A stretch of 64,000 nucleotides of DNA from NCBI GenBank assembly GCA_037976565.1, contig CP137682.1, positions 23,335,973 through 23,399,972 of the forward strand. The letters are read 5' to 3'. Source of the stretch: Mesocentrotus franciscanus (Eukaryota; Echinodermata; Echinoidea; Camarodonta; Strongylocentrotidae). Shown in pieces: positions 1 to 12,694 of the stretch. Every line of letters begins with the position of its first letter. The stretch's first letter is position 1. A program made the translations under genes and the position numbers. Below the pieces are notes generated by a model, which had not been told where the DNA came from, did no database searches, and saw only the letters and a list, made by a program, of their open reading frames with translations.

Positions 1-1009
1 TCTTTTAATCAAGGCCAAAATCATAATATACTCCTATTGTTCAGACTTATGAGAAAAGCATCCATCCTCTTCAACACACATAACAATAACAAATAATAAA
101 ACAACAGGAAAATCAGTTGTCTACTGGAATAGTAGGCCTAATTTTTAAATGAAGCTTAAATCTTTCTTTGTGTTTTGCACAGATATGCCAGCATTATTAT
201 TTCCCCGCTTATAACACTACATTGTACATTATATTACACCAAACAGTGCAAATACTATGCATATAGGCCTGCAGAGTCTAGTCATAATAAAGTGAAACGA
301 AAAGGTATGCTTAGGCTTGCATGTACCGTGATTACAAGCCTACAGATTTGAGTCACCAAGTTAGCAGAGGGAAGTTCCATGACGTTGGAAGTGTATTTAA
401 ATCATATGCAATGTGATACCGGTTCTGCCAAAGTGATAACGCTTGCTTTGTGGTTCATGCTAAATCAGAACGCATCATTACGAAGAACATCTCTGATAGC
501 TTTTATGTAAATGTGCGTCATACGAAAGATAAAAATAGCAACTATATTTTCTTGAGATTTGATACTGTTCTTGCTGAAGATTAGTTTTGTTGGCAATAGC
601 TGACATTTCAAAATTTAGGCTTTCAACATCAGCATACAGAAGATTGTTACATGAAAAAATGAGATAAATGTTCCTTCTGACCATATGCCAATTTCTGCCA
701 AAAAGCAGGCAAATACCAAAATAAAAATTATCCTTTCATTCTCAGGAGCTATTTGTGATTAGCTGATATAAAAGCAGTACATTTTCATAGAAATGTCTAT
801 GTGCCATATTGTAGTGGTTCTTTACCAGAGTCCTTTTACATTCTGCAAGAGCTCTTTCGGACCTTTCCCATATCTAAATGGCTCACTGCTCCCACTGATT
901 TTTGTTTTCCTTTTTGCTTTGTCCATACCTAATTTTACAAGAGACTCTATTTGACAAAGCTCATGAGATGTTGCCAATTTGATGATAGGAAAGTGACAGT
1001 GATTCTTAC
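1..1009 (-). other. SPEN intron after RRM2 (partial)
   Basis: This is the 5' part of the intron following the RRM2 end exon, on the minus strand. It starts at the gtaagaat donor and leaves the window at position 1. It is AT-rich with no recognisable exon, repeat or RNA gene. The next SPEN coding block (linker and RRM3) is not present here. Confidence 0.8.
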
Positions 1010-1098
1010 CTGCTCCTTCCCACGGTGACAGCTTCATCTCACAGCCAAAGAAGAGCTTCCCTTTCGACGCCGACATCGCCTTCTCCATGTCCTCAGTC
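1010..1098 (-). CDS. SPEN: SPEN exon: C-terminal part of RRM2
   Basis: This 89-base internal exon lies between a minus-strand acceptor (ttttcttag) and a donor (gtaagaat). Its first base completes an Arg codon left by the exon at 3022-3133. It then encodes 29 codons beginning TEDMEKAMSASKGKLFFG and ending PWEGA, and leaves one G for the next exon (phase 1). The residues form the second helix and last strand of an RNA-recognition motif. The ASKGKLFFG core is what I know from the second RRM of animal SPEN/SHARP, and RBM15-type relatives differ here. SPEN is a nuclear RNA-binding transcriptional co-repressor whose RRMs bind structured RNAs. The following exon, which should start the linker to RRM3, is outside the window. 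Boundaries are read directly; the family call rests on remembered similarity. Confidence 0.93.
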
Positions 1099-3021
1099 CT
1101 AAGAAAATAAAGGAGAGAATGATGAGACATTAGGAAAGATGAATATAGTGGTTCAATGTAGATTGGTATGGGTCAGATCACTGTCGCAGGAGCTTATGTC
1201 AAGAACCAAACATCGAGATTTTTCAGTAAATTATTTAACAATCGTTTTTAACCCAATGTAACAAAATGCCTCTTAATTTGGAAAGCATTTTTGTCAGAGT
1301 TGCCTCCATATTTACTTCAGGGGACACAACCGCATTAACAAACAAGGTAACAAAATATTATATGGCACATTGAGAATGAACCCATATGGGCAATATATTA
1401 AAACACCTATTTATGCAGTGATCCAATCACACATCCCTATGGGAAAATAGGAATGCTAACATACCATGACTCCACGCACAAGTATCGTAAATCCAACAAC
1501 AATATCAAAATGGAGCTATCAGTTTCAAGTCTTTCCATAAAATAACTCGCAACCTAATCGTCGTTCTGTCCTATAAGGCACTCATATACATACATGTACT
1601 GTAGGCCTACATGTTCCAATACGTGTCGTAGACTCTATCAACATGCAACACGCTTTACCTCGCTCTTCATTCTCGATATCTGCATGAGGTAAAAAATTAT
1701 CACAGTTCACTCAAATCGATTCCCTGTGAGACACATTCTTAAGATCAACGTGGACCTTACTGACTACTCAAAGACACTCTTCCACAGGAAAATGGGCCAA
1801 TGACAAAAGGCATTCAACAGAGGACTCTTATCGCTGCAGAGTCCATCCAAAATGGCAGTGATATACTCGCTGCATAAACGTATACTGAGCAAGAAACAGG
1901 CTGAGAGAGAAAAGTATGGCTTCATGGAGCAACCATCTTTCGACAACGATCCACAAGAACTCCAGATAGACGTCTTCTTAAGATATGCAAGATGGCAAAC
2001 CGCTTTGTTAAGCATTAATTAAGATGGAAATTAAAAACATCTTGTACACACTTAGAACCAGAACAAGCTTAGAAGTGGGAATAGTAGCTTGATTATCAGC
2101 GAGTATGAAAACCTACAAAGGGCCTATATCCTTGGTTGCTTTTTATAAATGTCCTGTTCAGACTAAAAAAATATAATGCAATATGCAACGTTTTTTATAT
2201 GACATTCAGACTGAAAAAAATATATTACTTATTGGACAGCTATATGATTCAAGTGCAGCCATACAATGAATTAGGGTAGTCTGAACGAATAGAAAGATCT
2301 GCAAATGGGAATCTCTGTCAAGTAGTGTCATTACCATATCAAAGTAGGTAAGCAACGAACCAAATGTAGGAGATGTTTTGGACTGCAGGATTAAGAGAAA
2401 CCGCATAATTAAATGGAGGAGAAACGAAGGTTTAATCTTGATAATTGCTCATAAATCATGTAAGGCGTCTTTAACTGAAGGCAATCACAGACAAATCAAT
2501 TTTACGGATGGTTTGTGCAATTGTCGCTAATGTTTATGTTGCAGATCAAGAAAACAGTGAATACAAAACAACAGAATAGTTAGAAGTGAGTCACATGGGT
2601 GCTGAGGAAAAGAAAAAGATTATAGAGTTAAGACACTCCAATATTTTACCTTTTGGAAGATAAAGTTTATCATCAAACATGGACAGTACAACAATTTGAC
2701 AATTGCTAATTATTGCTATGATTTGACGTTTATTCCGGCAACATTGCTCTGGGGTTTATTTTGTCAAAGAAAGGGTTAGCGTTATGCTGGCAATGGGCTT
2801 TCAGATTAGATTTAGGTTATATTTGGGGTCAGAGTTAGAGTTTGGGTTAGAGTAAAGATTAGGGTGTGGTATACTGGAAAACTAGACACTCATGTGCATG
2901 AAGTGTTTGAATTTTTTTGTAAATGGTTCAGATTGGCGTAAGTTTAATGCTGTAACATAACTGAATCACAGTTGACATAAGAAGGAAGATAAGCACTCGA
3001 TAAGAATATGATAAAACTTAC
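1099..3021 (-). other. SPEN intron within RRM2
   Basis: A 1.9 kb intron splits RRM2 after the Phe-Phe-Lys-Arg of its RNP1 strand. It has a gtaagttt donor at the 3021 end and a ttttcttag acceptor at the 1099 end. It is AT-rich. Around 2790-2870 there is a loose run of GGTTA-like words on the plus strand, too irregular to call telomeric. No other gene or mobile element was recognised. Confidence 0.85.
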
Positions 3022-3133
3022 CTCTTGAAGAAGACGATGCCGACTCTATCGTCCCCCGCCCCCTGGACGGTGACTGCCGTCACCTGGCCGTACTTCTTGA
3101 ACTCGTGAAATAAACCATCCTTGATGCTTGAAT
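3022..3133 (-). CDS. SPEN: SPEN exon: central part of RRM2
   Basis: This 112-base internal exon follows the acceptor ctaaatgtag and ends at the donor gtaagttt. It takes one base from the upstream exon to make Asp, encodes 36 codons, and leaves AG for the next exon. The peptide starts SSIKDGLFHEFKKYGQVTAV and ends DDRVGIVFFK. It supplies helix 1, strand 2 and the RNP1 strand (RVGIVFFK) of RRM2. The block DGLFHEFKKYG is characteristic of the SPEN RRM2. The region is clearly richer in G+C than the surrounding intron, as expected for constrained coding sequence. With the flanking exons it rebuilds one continuous RRM split over three exons. No stop codon or frame problem is present. Confidence 0.94.
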
Positions 3134-3264
3134 CTACATTTAGATAAAACAAAAGCTGGTCAGTCTCAACAAATAATGAAATTTTTATTTAAAAATACAA
3201 TAAATAAACAAAGATCATGCTACATGTATAAACAATACTTCAATATTACATCTTATCATACAGA

Positions 3265-3331
3265 TATAGCATTGAAAGGAGACATACTGAAGCTTCAGTA
3301 CATGTACATGTATGTCTCTTTTCAATGCTAT
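3265..3331. repeat. Short intronic hairpin (22 bp stem)
   Basis: A 22-base arm, atagcattgaaag...catac (3265-3286), is mirrored at 3310-3331 with one mismatch. The 23-base loop holds its own palindrome, ctgaagcttcag, followed by tacatgtacat. It lies about 130 bases from the RRM2 exon, inside the transcribed intron. It could be a small MITE remnant, a cruciform, or a foldback in the pre-mRNA. Confidence 0.7.
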
Positions 3332-6324
3332 TTTCCGATTTTGTAGTACTAATCATCTTTTCAAAATACAGATATGTCCAAATGTAAAATTCATTGCAAA
3401 AAATGTACGTGTCCTACACTTTTCAACCTTAATGCAATGTAATACAGCATGTTTTTTAAAACAGTACATGAACAAAATCATAAGTATTTAATTATTTTGT
3501 TCACTTCAATTTCATTTTTACATGTATATATTCTACAACTTCTTAACTATATTTGCATCTGCTAATAATATATACCAAAGCTTTTTTATGTATTGTTATA
3601 GCTGTGATATTTAATTGTTATAAAAAGCCTTATAAATTTGAATTGAATGTAAACCAAATCAAAATGGATACCATCACATTTTCCACTCGTTTCAAATAAT
3701 ATTCCATACTTATTGGAAAGCTATCACTACAAATAAATCGTACCATGAATGATGCATTTCTCATATGAATCATCTGTCATCAATATGTATATTTGAAATA
3801 TCTTTAAAAGGGTAAATAAATGCAACAAAATTGCTATAATACTCTTTCCATTGGATACAGAGTACCATATGGTTTCAAAAACAAAAACAAAATGCAATTT
3901 CTTCCCTGGAATTAATGTTAAATTACCTGTCACCGGGAATCAAAAATGTATACATTTTTATCCCATGAGTGACAATCAAGACAAAGATCCTTGGAATTTA
4001 TAACCATCATACATGTACGTCTGTGTGACGTCAATTACCAGATGCATTGTAAATCTAATCAAATGAACGGCAAATATATAAATAATACAGGTACATGTTT
4101 GTATATGTAGTTACACTTAAACGTCCCACCTATAAAAGTAGATTACATACATGTACTACCATGCAAACTGCAAAGCTTCATGTAATATACATGTACAATG
4201 TAGTCAAAAGCAAGTGATATGGGATAGATTTCTTTACAAATACATGGAAACTTACAATGTACAATGAACAGCCTCCATGTACACATTTTCTATAATTATA
4301 CAGATTTACACCACAAACATATACGCACTGTAGGCTATGTACATGTAGGCCTACATATAACGACATGTAGTGCTAACTACAATTTGATTTGAAGTAGTCC
4401 ACGATGCTTTCAATCAGGTTCCCAGCTGATGATGATGAACGTTACGATGAACAAGAAAATAATTCCATTAATCCAGATAGTAATTCCAAAAATGTCTGCA
4501 CACAGGGCACGGAAATACTCCTTGATATGACAACACATGTGTAGCACAGCGACGTGGTACGTGTATTCATCCAAAGGAAAAAGTGCTTGTGGGTTGTGAC
4601 GATATCCAAGACTCAACGGTCTGCGTGTGATCTTGTAAGCACTCTCCTCAACAATTGTTGTACATTGAAGGTACAGTATATGCAGCAAAGTAAGCTTATC
4701 TATTGGTTTAGGGAAAGCTCTTACATGTACAGCACTGGCTAAGTAACGCATGATACAATCTTGGACGTGTACTCAGTCAATTCAAGATATCCATTTTATT
4801 TATCCTTTGCATGAGATATAAATGTCCAGGTGAGTTGATAAGGTGGTCAGGTAATCTGGTCATCATTGCCTGTAAACTGACCGCAGGTTGGATGGACTGA
4901 CACATACATTAACCATGAGGCTGGTTCAAGGCATACATAAATAGATTTGATTGATAAATATCTGTAAAAATGACCCATTTACAATGTATACAACCCAATG
5001 ATACACAGCGAAATTACATGATAAAACATGTTCTTTAACTCTTTTAAATAAAAAAAGATACTTCAACTGTTTTTAAATCAATAATATCAAATATATGCAT
5101 GTTAATATGTCTACTATGTTTTGTACACTGTTTTGTTATTGTTATATCTTTTATAGGCAATTATTGGAACTTGTACATGTGTATGTACAGTATCTTTTAA
5201 TGACAGGGAATGCCTCGACAGAACCTTACGGTTATATTTGCAGTTCCCCAATTCATTTCTATTGATTAACTTTTTATAATTCTGGTATATTTGTAAACAT
5301 GTTTCCATTTTGTGTGTGTTCTCTGTTTTCTATATTGTATATAATCTGTATTTTATACTTTCATAAAATGTGTTTTCATGGATTTGAATTGAAATAAAAC
5401 TTGAACTTCAACTAGTATGTGAGCAGAAACCATTATGATGAAGAACACTTTACATTTTTATTTCAATAACATGTGCACTAATAAAAACAACAAAATATGT
5501 TCACAAACAAAATGAGTTATTCTTTATTCAATGTTGCGAATGAAATTCATATTAACCTACCCCTGGGTTCCTCTTTGCCTTGTGCAGAGCTTCAGCCAAA
5601 ACCCTGATCAAATATCCTTCCAAACGGGGTACAACAACAAAAAGATGTTCCAGCGACCAAACTCATGTACACGTAATAACACAAGCAAAAAACAGAATTA
5701 TGTTCAGATTGGTTCCTTGCAGGCCACCATACTACGAGAGTAAAGCACACACTCCTAACAGAATGACCATATACAGTACAACAACAACAACAAGAAAGTT
5801 GGCCCCTCACACTCTCTTGAAAAAACCCAGTTGAATAAAGAACTTTACCTGTACATGTTGAAGCAGTCAGAATAAGAAGAAAGAAAAAACCTGGTAGAAG
5901 AAATTGAGCCGTGCAATGTTCCTTCACTGGTGTACCACCCTCAGTGTGTACAGTACAGTACTGTTAAGCACAGACGCTACAGTACAGCGCTGTGTGCGTC
6001 TTGTTAAGAATCTGGCACAGTTACACAATACACATTTTAGACCTACAATATACAGGAGTACATACATACCCACGATACTGTTGCTCATATCAGAGACATA
6101 TAATGTACATGTTATTCCCTTTCTAGTTGATGTCTGTGGAGGGAGCATGATACCACACTCACAAAACGTTTCCTGATTTCACATGCAAATGACTTCATCA
6201 TACACACCATAGTCACAGAGAGAAGGAGAGTAACTCATGTATGAAAGGGAGAAATCATGTGTACACCCTCGTTATACGAAGTTTATTAATGTGTGGAATT
6301 GGAGGGATGGGGAGAGTGGGAGTG

Positions 6325-6404
6325 TGGGGAGAGACTGAGAGTGAGAGTGAGAGTGAGAGAGAAGGAGAGAAGGAGAGAAGGAGAGAAGGAGAGAAGGAGA
6401 GAAG

Positions 6405-6446
<42 letters not shown>
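6325..6446. repeat. (GA)n / GGAGA purine tract
   Basis: This plus-strand purine tract begins as GAGAGT units, continues as repeated GAGAAGGA units, and ends in pure GA. It is a microsatellite in intron sequence. Confidence 0.95.
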
Positions 6447-6589
6447 GTTTATGCTATGACACAGACCTGTAGGATATGGTTTCCCTTATTACACACTTTG
6501 TTCTGTTTTGGCACAATAGGCATGATAGGCTTATATGGACATAAAAGAGAGTCCCTATTTAAAGATAAAATCTGACTTGATACAATATA

Positions 6590-6772
6590 TACAGCCAAAC
6601 CTGTCTATCAAGGTCACCCAAAGGAAACAGAAAAGACTTTAGACAGGTGGTCTGTCTAGACAGGTCCTACAGCACTTACTTCTTGCTGGAGGGAGGCCGG
6701 AGACAGACTATATGGCCACTATAGACAGGTGGCCTCTATAGAGAGGCGGCCATTAATACAGTTTTGACTGTA
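6590..6772. mobile_element. TA-target MITE, family A copy 1
   Basis: The ends read tacagccaaacctgtctat and, at the right, gttttgactgta, which are inverted copies of a TACAGTNAAACCTGT terminus. Inside are repeated 'gacaggtggcc' words. Three further copies lie at 21193, 30906 and 42759. TA at both ends suggests a Tc1/mariner-type non-autonomous element. That class assignment is inference; the repetition and terminal inversion are visible. Confidence 0.8.
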
Positions 6773-8695
6773 TGATGTTTGGAAAGAATTCAAGAACTCT
6801 TAGCCAAACATTATATAGGCATCTTGTCTCCCATTGCTCAGTTTTATTCATCATCCAAGTTTCTTTCAACACATTCCAAACTTTTCTTGGATAAAAAGAA
6901 AATACATACAGTACATGAAAGCCTACATTTACATGTACCTATGTCTAATATATGCCTAATTAATATTCATGATCATTTTACATGCACATGTACATGTATC
7001 ATTATATTTCCATTTTGTCCACTTACTGGTATAAAAATAATGCTGATCCACATTTTCTTTTTCCTTTTCTTTCTTTTTGTGCCATTGATATACACTTTAT
7101 CACCGTTATAAACTTATAATGCCAGTAGTTTATTAGCTTTCTTTAAATTATGATCATAGGCAAAATAGAAATGTTATTGGCGGCAATTTTATTGATTGTT
7201 TAAGAAAATGAGAGAGATTTCCTTACATAAAAGGATAAAATCATTTTTTGTTTAAATCAGAATTTCATAACCCCTTTTTTCCACATTCTTTTAATTGTTT
7301 TCCCAAAGTTTGCTGATACATACAGTATGTTCATGTACCACGTATCAGACACGTACCTATGCAACTCATCAAAAGATAAATCTTTCTTTTTTAATTGTTG
7401 GTTGTCTTTCCTATTCTATTGATATAAAAGCTGCGTTTTTCCTTTAAAAGCTGTGATTTCCCCCACTTGTATCAAGGCCAGATGTTTGGTTCTTAATCAC
7501 CCCAACATGCGCCCTTGTAAAACAACAACAACCAGTGCATGCAAGCAGGATTTAGACCGAAAGCGGACGGATAGCGGAAGGAAAAGCAGAGACTGCCACT
7601 CTTTCCTCTACAAAAAACACTCTCTTTTGATAAACACTGCACTGTACATGCCTTGATATTGCCTACAATGTATAATACTATCAGTCTTCCTCTTTCCACT
7701 TTGTAAATAGTCTTTGCATAAATATGTACAAGACACACAAGTATGTTCATGGACATTGTAGATTGCCAATGAACAACATAGGACTGTAGAATGTCGCATA
7801 CATGTACATGTACACGGTTATGGTAAATGCCTGTAAGAAGGCCTAGGTTTCCTGCCAAAAATTTGTTTACCTTCAAGGGAAATTGTAACTTGCAGAGTTC
7901 CAGGAGAGGTTTGGGGTAGAACTAACTAAATTTGAACCTAAGTTTCATACATGTATATGTGAAACTGAGCATTACTACGTACAGGTAAACGTATGTTCAT
8001 TTTCAACAAGAAGGGACGGATACTGTAGTGTATGCTACACTTTTCGATAGAAAATTTGAACTACCGTTATGACAGAATAATGACACGGACATCTACAAAA
8101 TGTACATACAGTTTCTTCGACTCTGTGTACATTATTTCTACAATTGTTATCTATCTGTTTGTATTTCTATTTGTATTTGTAATACAACCTCATGTTCTGG
8201 TTGCAATAAAGAAATAATAATACATGTACTGTATGTACACAGATATCAAACCAAATTGTGAATGAAAGTAATACCGCTATTTCCCACACGTGATATACAT
8301 GTACATTGTACAGTTGGTTATTTTTTTTGTTTACATGATATCACTTGTTTAACCAAGCAAAACATACAGGCTTGCAGCATTCATGGAGTATATCATTTCT
8401 TAATTCAATTACACAACAACCATTTTATGAGAGAGAGAGCCGACGTAAAGTGGTAATCGAATTTCTCCTACACCAAATCGAAAACATAAATCCAAATGGG
8501 AGTCTTCTACATGTAAGTAAATTAACAAAGATGCATTTACTGGTCGATATCTTTCAGACAGCACTTTACAAAATGCCACTCAATGGCTCACTTTGGTAGT
8601 GCACGATTATATGCTCTTACTGCCCGATCCATTAGAATGGATGCACCTTGCCCTTCCTCCTGCATGTAGAGTAGTCAATTCAATTATATTCTCCC

Positions 8696-8724
8696 TTAGA
8701 GAGAGGGGGGAGGGGGAGTGAGAG

Positions 8725-8763
<39 letters not shown>

Positions 8764-8767
8764 AAAA
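8696..8767. repeat. (GA)n microsatellite
   Basis: GA and GGGGGA units surround a pure GA core at about 8731-8759, followed by a run of A. Confidence 0.95.
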
Positions 8768-8803
8768 CTGATAAATATAGAGACAGAAAGAGAAAGAGAC
8801 ATA

Positions 8804-9258
8804 GACCCCGTTCTCATTCACTTCGTTGGAGCGGTCTAACTAAGACCCGTTCCTCAGGAGCGGTTCTTAGGTGAGTGAGAACGGTCAAAGTGGTCCAGGA
8901 AGTGGACTTCTGGACCGCTCCAGAAGACCACCTCGGGAGGTGGTCTTGAGGAACGGGTCTTATTAAGAGCGGTTTGGAGCGCTCTAACGTGCGAGTGTGA
9001 ACGGAAGCGTACTTTGAACGGAAGTGGTCTAGTGACGTTGCGTGCGAAACATGTAGTACGGTACATACGCTTAGTATTCCGCGAAAAAATTTACCCGCTG
9101 ACCTGAGCTGCCATAGCAACAAGACCACTTTGACTCGTGGAGCGGTTTGAGCCATAAAAAACTGCTCGGAGTGTGAACCCTCGCAAACCGTTCCTCAAGA
9201 CCCGTTCCTCTGGAGCGGTCTAACTAAGACCACTTTCAAAGTGAGTGAGAACGGGGTC
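8804..9258. mobile_element. G+C-rich inverted-repeat element with ATA target duplication
   Basis: The left end GACCCCGTTCTCATTCACTT is mirrored at 9239-9258 with one mismatch. ATA flanks both ends (8801-8803 and 9259-9261), as expected for a 3-bp target duplication. The interior repeats GAGCGGTCTAACTAAGACC and CGTTCCTC words in both orientations and is far richer in G+C than the intron around it. No transposase is encoded, so it is a non-autonomous DNA transposon of uncertain superfamily. Its CGTTCTCA ends loosely resemble words in the element at 37101. Confidence 0.82.
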
Positions 9259-11253
9259 ATAAAGACAGCTCTAGAGAACAGCGAGGGAAAAAGAGAAAGC
9301 TGGAGAGAAAGAGAAAAGAGAAAGAGAGATAGAGTAAGAAAATGGACCCATGGTCAGAGACAGACAGACTACAAAAAGATAAAATGAGAGAAATGCAAAA
9401 CGAGAAAAAAAGAGAGATTGGACTGAAAATACAGAAGATAAAAAGAAGCTCGAAAGGATGGGTGAATTGATTACAAGGTGTCACCTCTTTCTGAAAAGAT
9501 CACCTCTTTCTGAAAAGATCACCACTTCTTTTTTCCTTATCAAGTTTTTTCATAAAGTGCATGAACACAGCTCATTCCTCTAATGCATTCTTGCCATTAA
9601 ACCCATTAAGACAGAGGAACAGGCAGAGGAGGTTCTCTAAAAAGTATGTCAGGCATTCTTCTCTCGTTATTTTCATCATCCCGTGTTCTCAATTCTCTTG
9701 CACCAATTCCCAAATCCATTTAATACGATTGAAGTCTGGATGGGGAGACATGAGAAGACAAATACAAATACAGCAAGAGAATTATGAATCACGTGTACAT
9801 GTACGCCTATATCACAGGCTGTAAAGAACCTTCCAGATAGTATTGTAATATATTCGACAAGGTCCTCCTACTCTTCCATTATGGTTTGCTCATTAATTAA
9901 TGTTAAGGCCATTATCGTAAGCAACTGCATTTGGATTCCACAAAACTCTTATAAGAGTAAATCGCTTGGTTAAACTTGAATAATGCATCACAGCATTGCG
10001 GAAGTAGCAGAACACTTCAAGCACATTTACTTTCTAAAATTTTGGCAACTAAAGCTCAAGCTTTCATGATTCATTATATACATGTACAAAAGGGGGGATT
10101 CATGGAATAAACAATTGAACTCCTATAGGAATAAGATAAAAATCCAAAACCAAACTAAAATTACAATTTACAAAATTAAAAAAAAAAGAGTATTACATAT
10201 ACAGTTCTCTTTGCTTGCATTTTTAAAGCATTGAATTAGGCCTCCATTGGTAGACTACATCGCTTCACTTAATGTACCTACTCATATCATGGCTGACTCA
10301 CTCCTGACTGCTTCAACATCGAAAATCATTAAAAGTACTGTATAGTTTGTCTTGCCAGATTCCATATTAATTGAATTTTAATCTGGAAGTCCACACAATA
10401 AGATACATTTCCATTGACCATTTTTGTATAGACCCTTGTCCATGAAATTTCGCTACTTGATATCTTACTGCTACGTGTACAGTGCAGCTACCGGTACTTC
10501 AAACTTAAAGTATTCTCAACACATTTCATGTTTTCAGCAAAAAGAACCAATAGTACTTTACACGCTCTTCAGCACTTTGCCAAATGTTTCATTAAAATGC
10601 CAACCATAAATACATAAACCACCTCTTTTCATATTGACTAGATTCCCCTCAAGGGAGAAATCTGGCATTTTGAGGGACTGTCCCTTTTTTTTCTCTCTCT
10701 TTCATTTTTGTTTGTTTCTTTCTTTCTGCTTTTGTCACCCATTCTTTATTCCCTTATCCTGAACAGTGTTTATCTCTGAAATGTGGGAGTTACAATGCGG
10801 TGAGTAAAATACAATAGATTCTTGGGTATTTCACAATGATAGCCACCCAGACAATAAGTCTGACGTTTCAGTTATAAAAAAAGGGTAATTTATAGTACTT
10901 CCTCTTTTGAAACATATGCTGTAGGAGTGTTTAAATTTAAATTACTTTTTTACTTTTTTTTTTTTTTGCAGGGTGGGGGAGGGGGGTGTTTGTTTTGTTT
11001 CCTTCACTTGTCTGACCAGGCAATTGCTTTTTTTTCAGCATTCTCCAAAAATATTAACATCACTTGCCCTCTTCAGGAACAAATATCAAAAAACAAATTT
11101 AAAGACATTACTTTACAAGGGAAAAGTGTGTTACATTCACTTTGCCCAACTGCATGATTTCATTTCAACCATCTAAACAGGAATTTTGGTGCACCATTTA
11201 TATTTATCAATAGGCCATTTTTGTAATGTAACCAAATTTATGCATAAATATGC

Positions 11254-11466
11254 CAAATTATTTCATTCACCTGTTACAAATATATTATCTCAAATTCTCA
11301 ATAGTCAGAATTCAAATTGCATTTATTAGTTGTTGCTAGGTAGGATAAACATTATGGCTTGTCCTACCTAACAACATGTAATGTACAGTATGTACATGTA
11401 ATTCGATTATTTGTAACAAAATTATTTGACATACAATGACTTGTAACAGGTGAATGAAATAATTTG
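11254..11466. mobile_element. Palindromic element (MITE-like)
   Basis: A 28-base arm containing attatttcattcacctgtt (11254-11281) is repeated inverted at 11439-11466. A second inner foldback, gttgctaggtaggat and its inverse near 11333-11370, sits inside. No target duplication is obvious. The structure fits a foldback or MITE relic; transposition history is inferred from shape only. Confidence 0.65.
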
Positions 11467-12104
11467 TAAAGAGGCACTTAACAAAGATTTGGGCATTAAA
11501 TTAGATTACATTACGTAAATGGCCTACTGTGTTGTTCTTATCTACCTATGTACATTGTATGATGTTAACAAGCATCATTCTCAATATAAAATGACCTCAC
11601 TACTGTCACTAGTACTACAGGCTTACAATATGATGCACTGTTCTGAAGCACAGTGTTTATGTACGCACTGCAGTACAAGACCAACCAACATAATAAACTT
11701 TCCATTTCATAAATAACTGCTTTGTTGACAAACATGTACATTTTTCTAATTCATAAGATACCATACATGAGGGCATGTTATTATGGATTGCATATTTTGT
11801 TGAAGAATGCATTCCCCATAGTAATCTTTATACATTATTTCCCACATAACAGTACTCTGGTGCTTTACTTACGGAAAATAAAGAAATAATTCTCATATAC
11901 AGACCACTGTATAACTTTAAGTACAATTTACAATGTAATAATGACTCAAACCAAATGACACAAAGCTGATTGTACATTAAATTTGTGTACATTAAATTTG
12001 AGCACATTGTATAATATGAGATTCAAGGGCAATATACAAAAATATACATACATGTACATATTACATTTTTATGTGAATTTATAGGAAGTACTGTATATAC
12101 ATAC

Positions 12105-12694
12105 CGCTTGACCTTGATGGTAAGTTTCTGACACATAATCCTGAGTACTTGAGTGAGCTACCTGAGCTTTGAGTGTTCTCCGTGTTCCGACTTTCCCGAT
12201 CACTCTCTGGGTCCTTACTACACTGGGATCTCCGCGACCAATTGTCGCTCCCCGACACACTACTCCGCGAGTCTGTGCTCCTGCTCCGGCTCCGCGGCTG
12301 CGCGATCGACTGAAACTCCGCGACCGCACAGACCGCGGCGAGTGGCTACGGTTCGTGCCAGAGCCTGTCCTCTGGTGCGCTTTGGTGGTGCGCGACTTAC
12401 GCGAGCCGGAGTCTGAGAAGCCGTCGCCGTCGCTCCGCGAACTTGTGAAATTATCCTTGAAATATGTCTCCTGTTGGTCCTGGGTGTATGGCGTGTCACC
12501 ACTATTTCCACGGGAATGTTGTGAGTAGTAATTGCGATTGTAAGACGTCCTTTCACGCGACCTACCCTCACGGTAGGCCGATGGCGACATACTATTTTCG
12601 TCCCTGTATCCATCACGTGAGTCCCGACTGTAATGTCTGTCGTATGATCTTCCATAGTCATAATTTGTTGATCCCAATTCATATCTTTCATCTG
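12105..12694 (-). CDS. SPEN: SPEN exon: RS/Tyr-rich linker and start of RRM2, with apparent frameshift
   Basis: This exon encodes the disordered linker between RRM1 and RRM2, then the RNP2 strand of RRM2. The first ~400 bases read ADERYELGSTNYDYGRSY onward, rich in Tyr, Arg and RS dipeptides (SRDSRDGYRDEN, RSRSFSRSRSR), as in the SPEN linker. From about 12297 the convincing reading changes frame: it continues RSRSRSTDSRSS and ends YSGLCVRNLPSRSS, where LCVRNL is the RNP2 motif. It then splices at gtatgta in the phase needed by the exon at 3133. One missing base (or two extra) explains the change. The start is ambiguous: cag/GTCAG gives 12699 and gtcag/CAG gives 12694. Only 12694 fits the phase-1 end of the RRM1 exon, giving Ala-Asp-Glu. 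Neither reading is open across the whole exon with sensible content on both sides of the shift. Confidence 0.9.

Larger units (their letters stand above)
3134..12104 (-). other. SPEN intron of 9.0 kb
   Basis: The intron lies between the linker exon (donor gtatgtat) and the middle RRM2 exon (acceptor aaatgtag). Within it are a hairpin at 3265-3331, a GA tract at 6325-6446, a TA-target MITE at 6590-6772, a GA tract at 8696-8767, an inverted-repeat element at 8804-9258 and a palindromic element at 11254-11466. Many TACATGTA palindromes occur (for example near 4340, 7800 and 8300). In 3340-6320, 6780-8690, 9260-11250 and 11470-12100 I see only AT-rich intron with short chance open frames. Confidence 0.8.

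Noticed and set aside
2790..2870. Possible interstitial telomeric repeat
   Set aside because: The GGTTA-like words are irregular in spacing and sequence.
12260..12691. A 143-codon overlapping minus-strand frame (MKDMNWDQQ onward)
   Set aside because: It is a shadow of the RS-rich exon, without SPEN-like content, and ends at a stop before the RRM2 strand.
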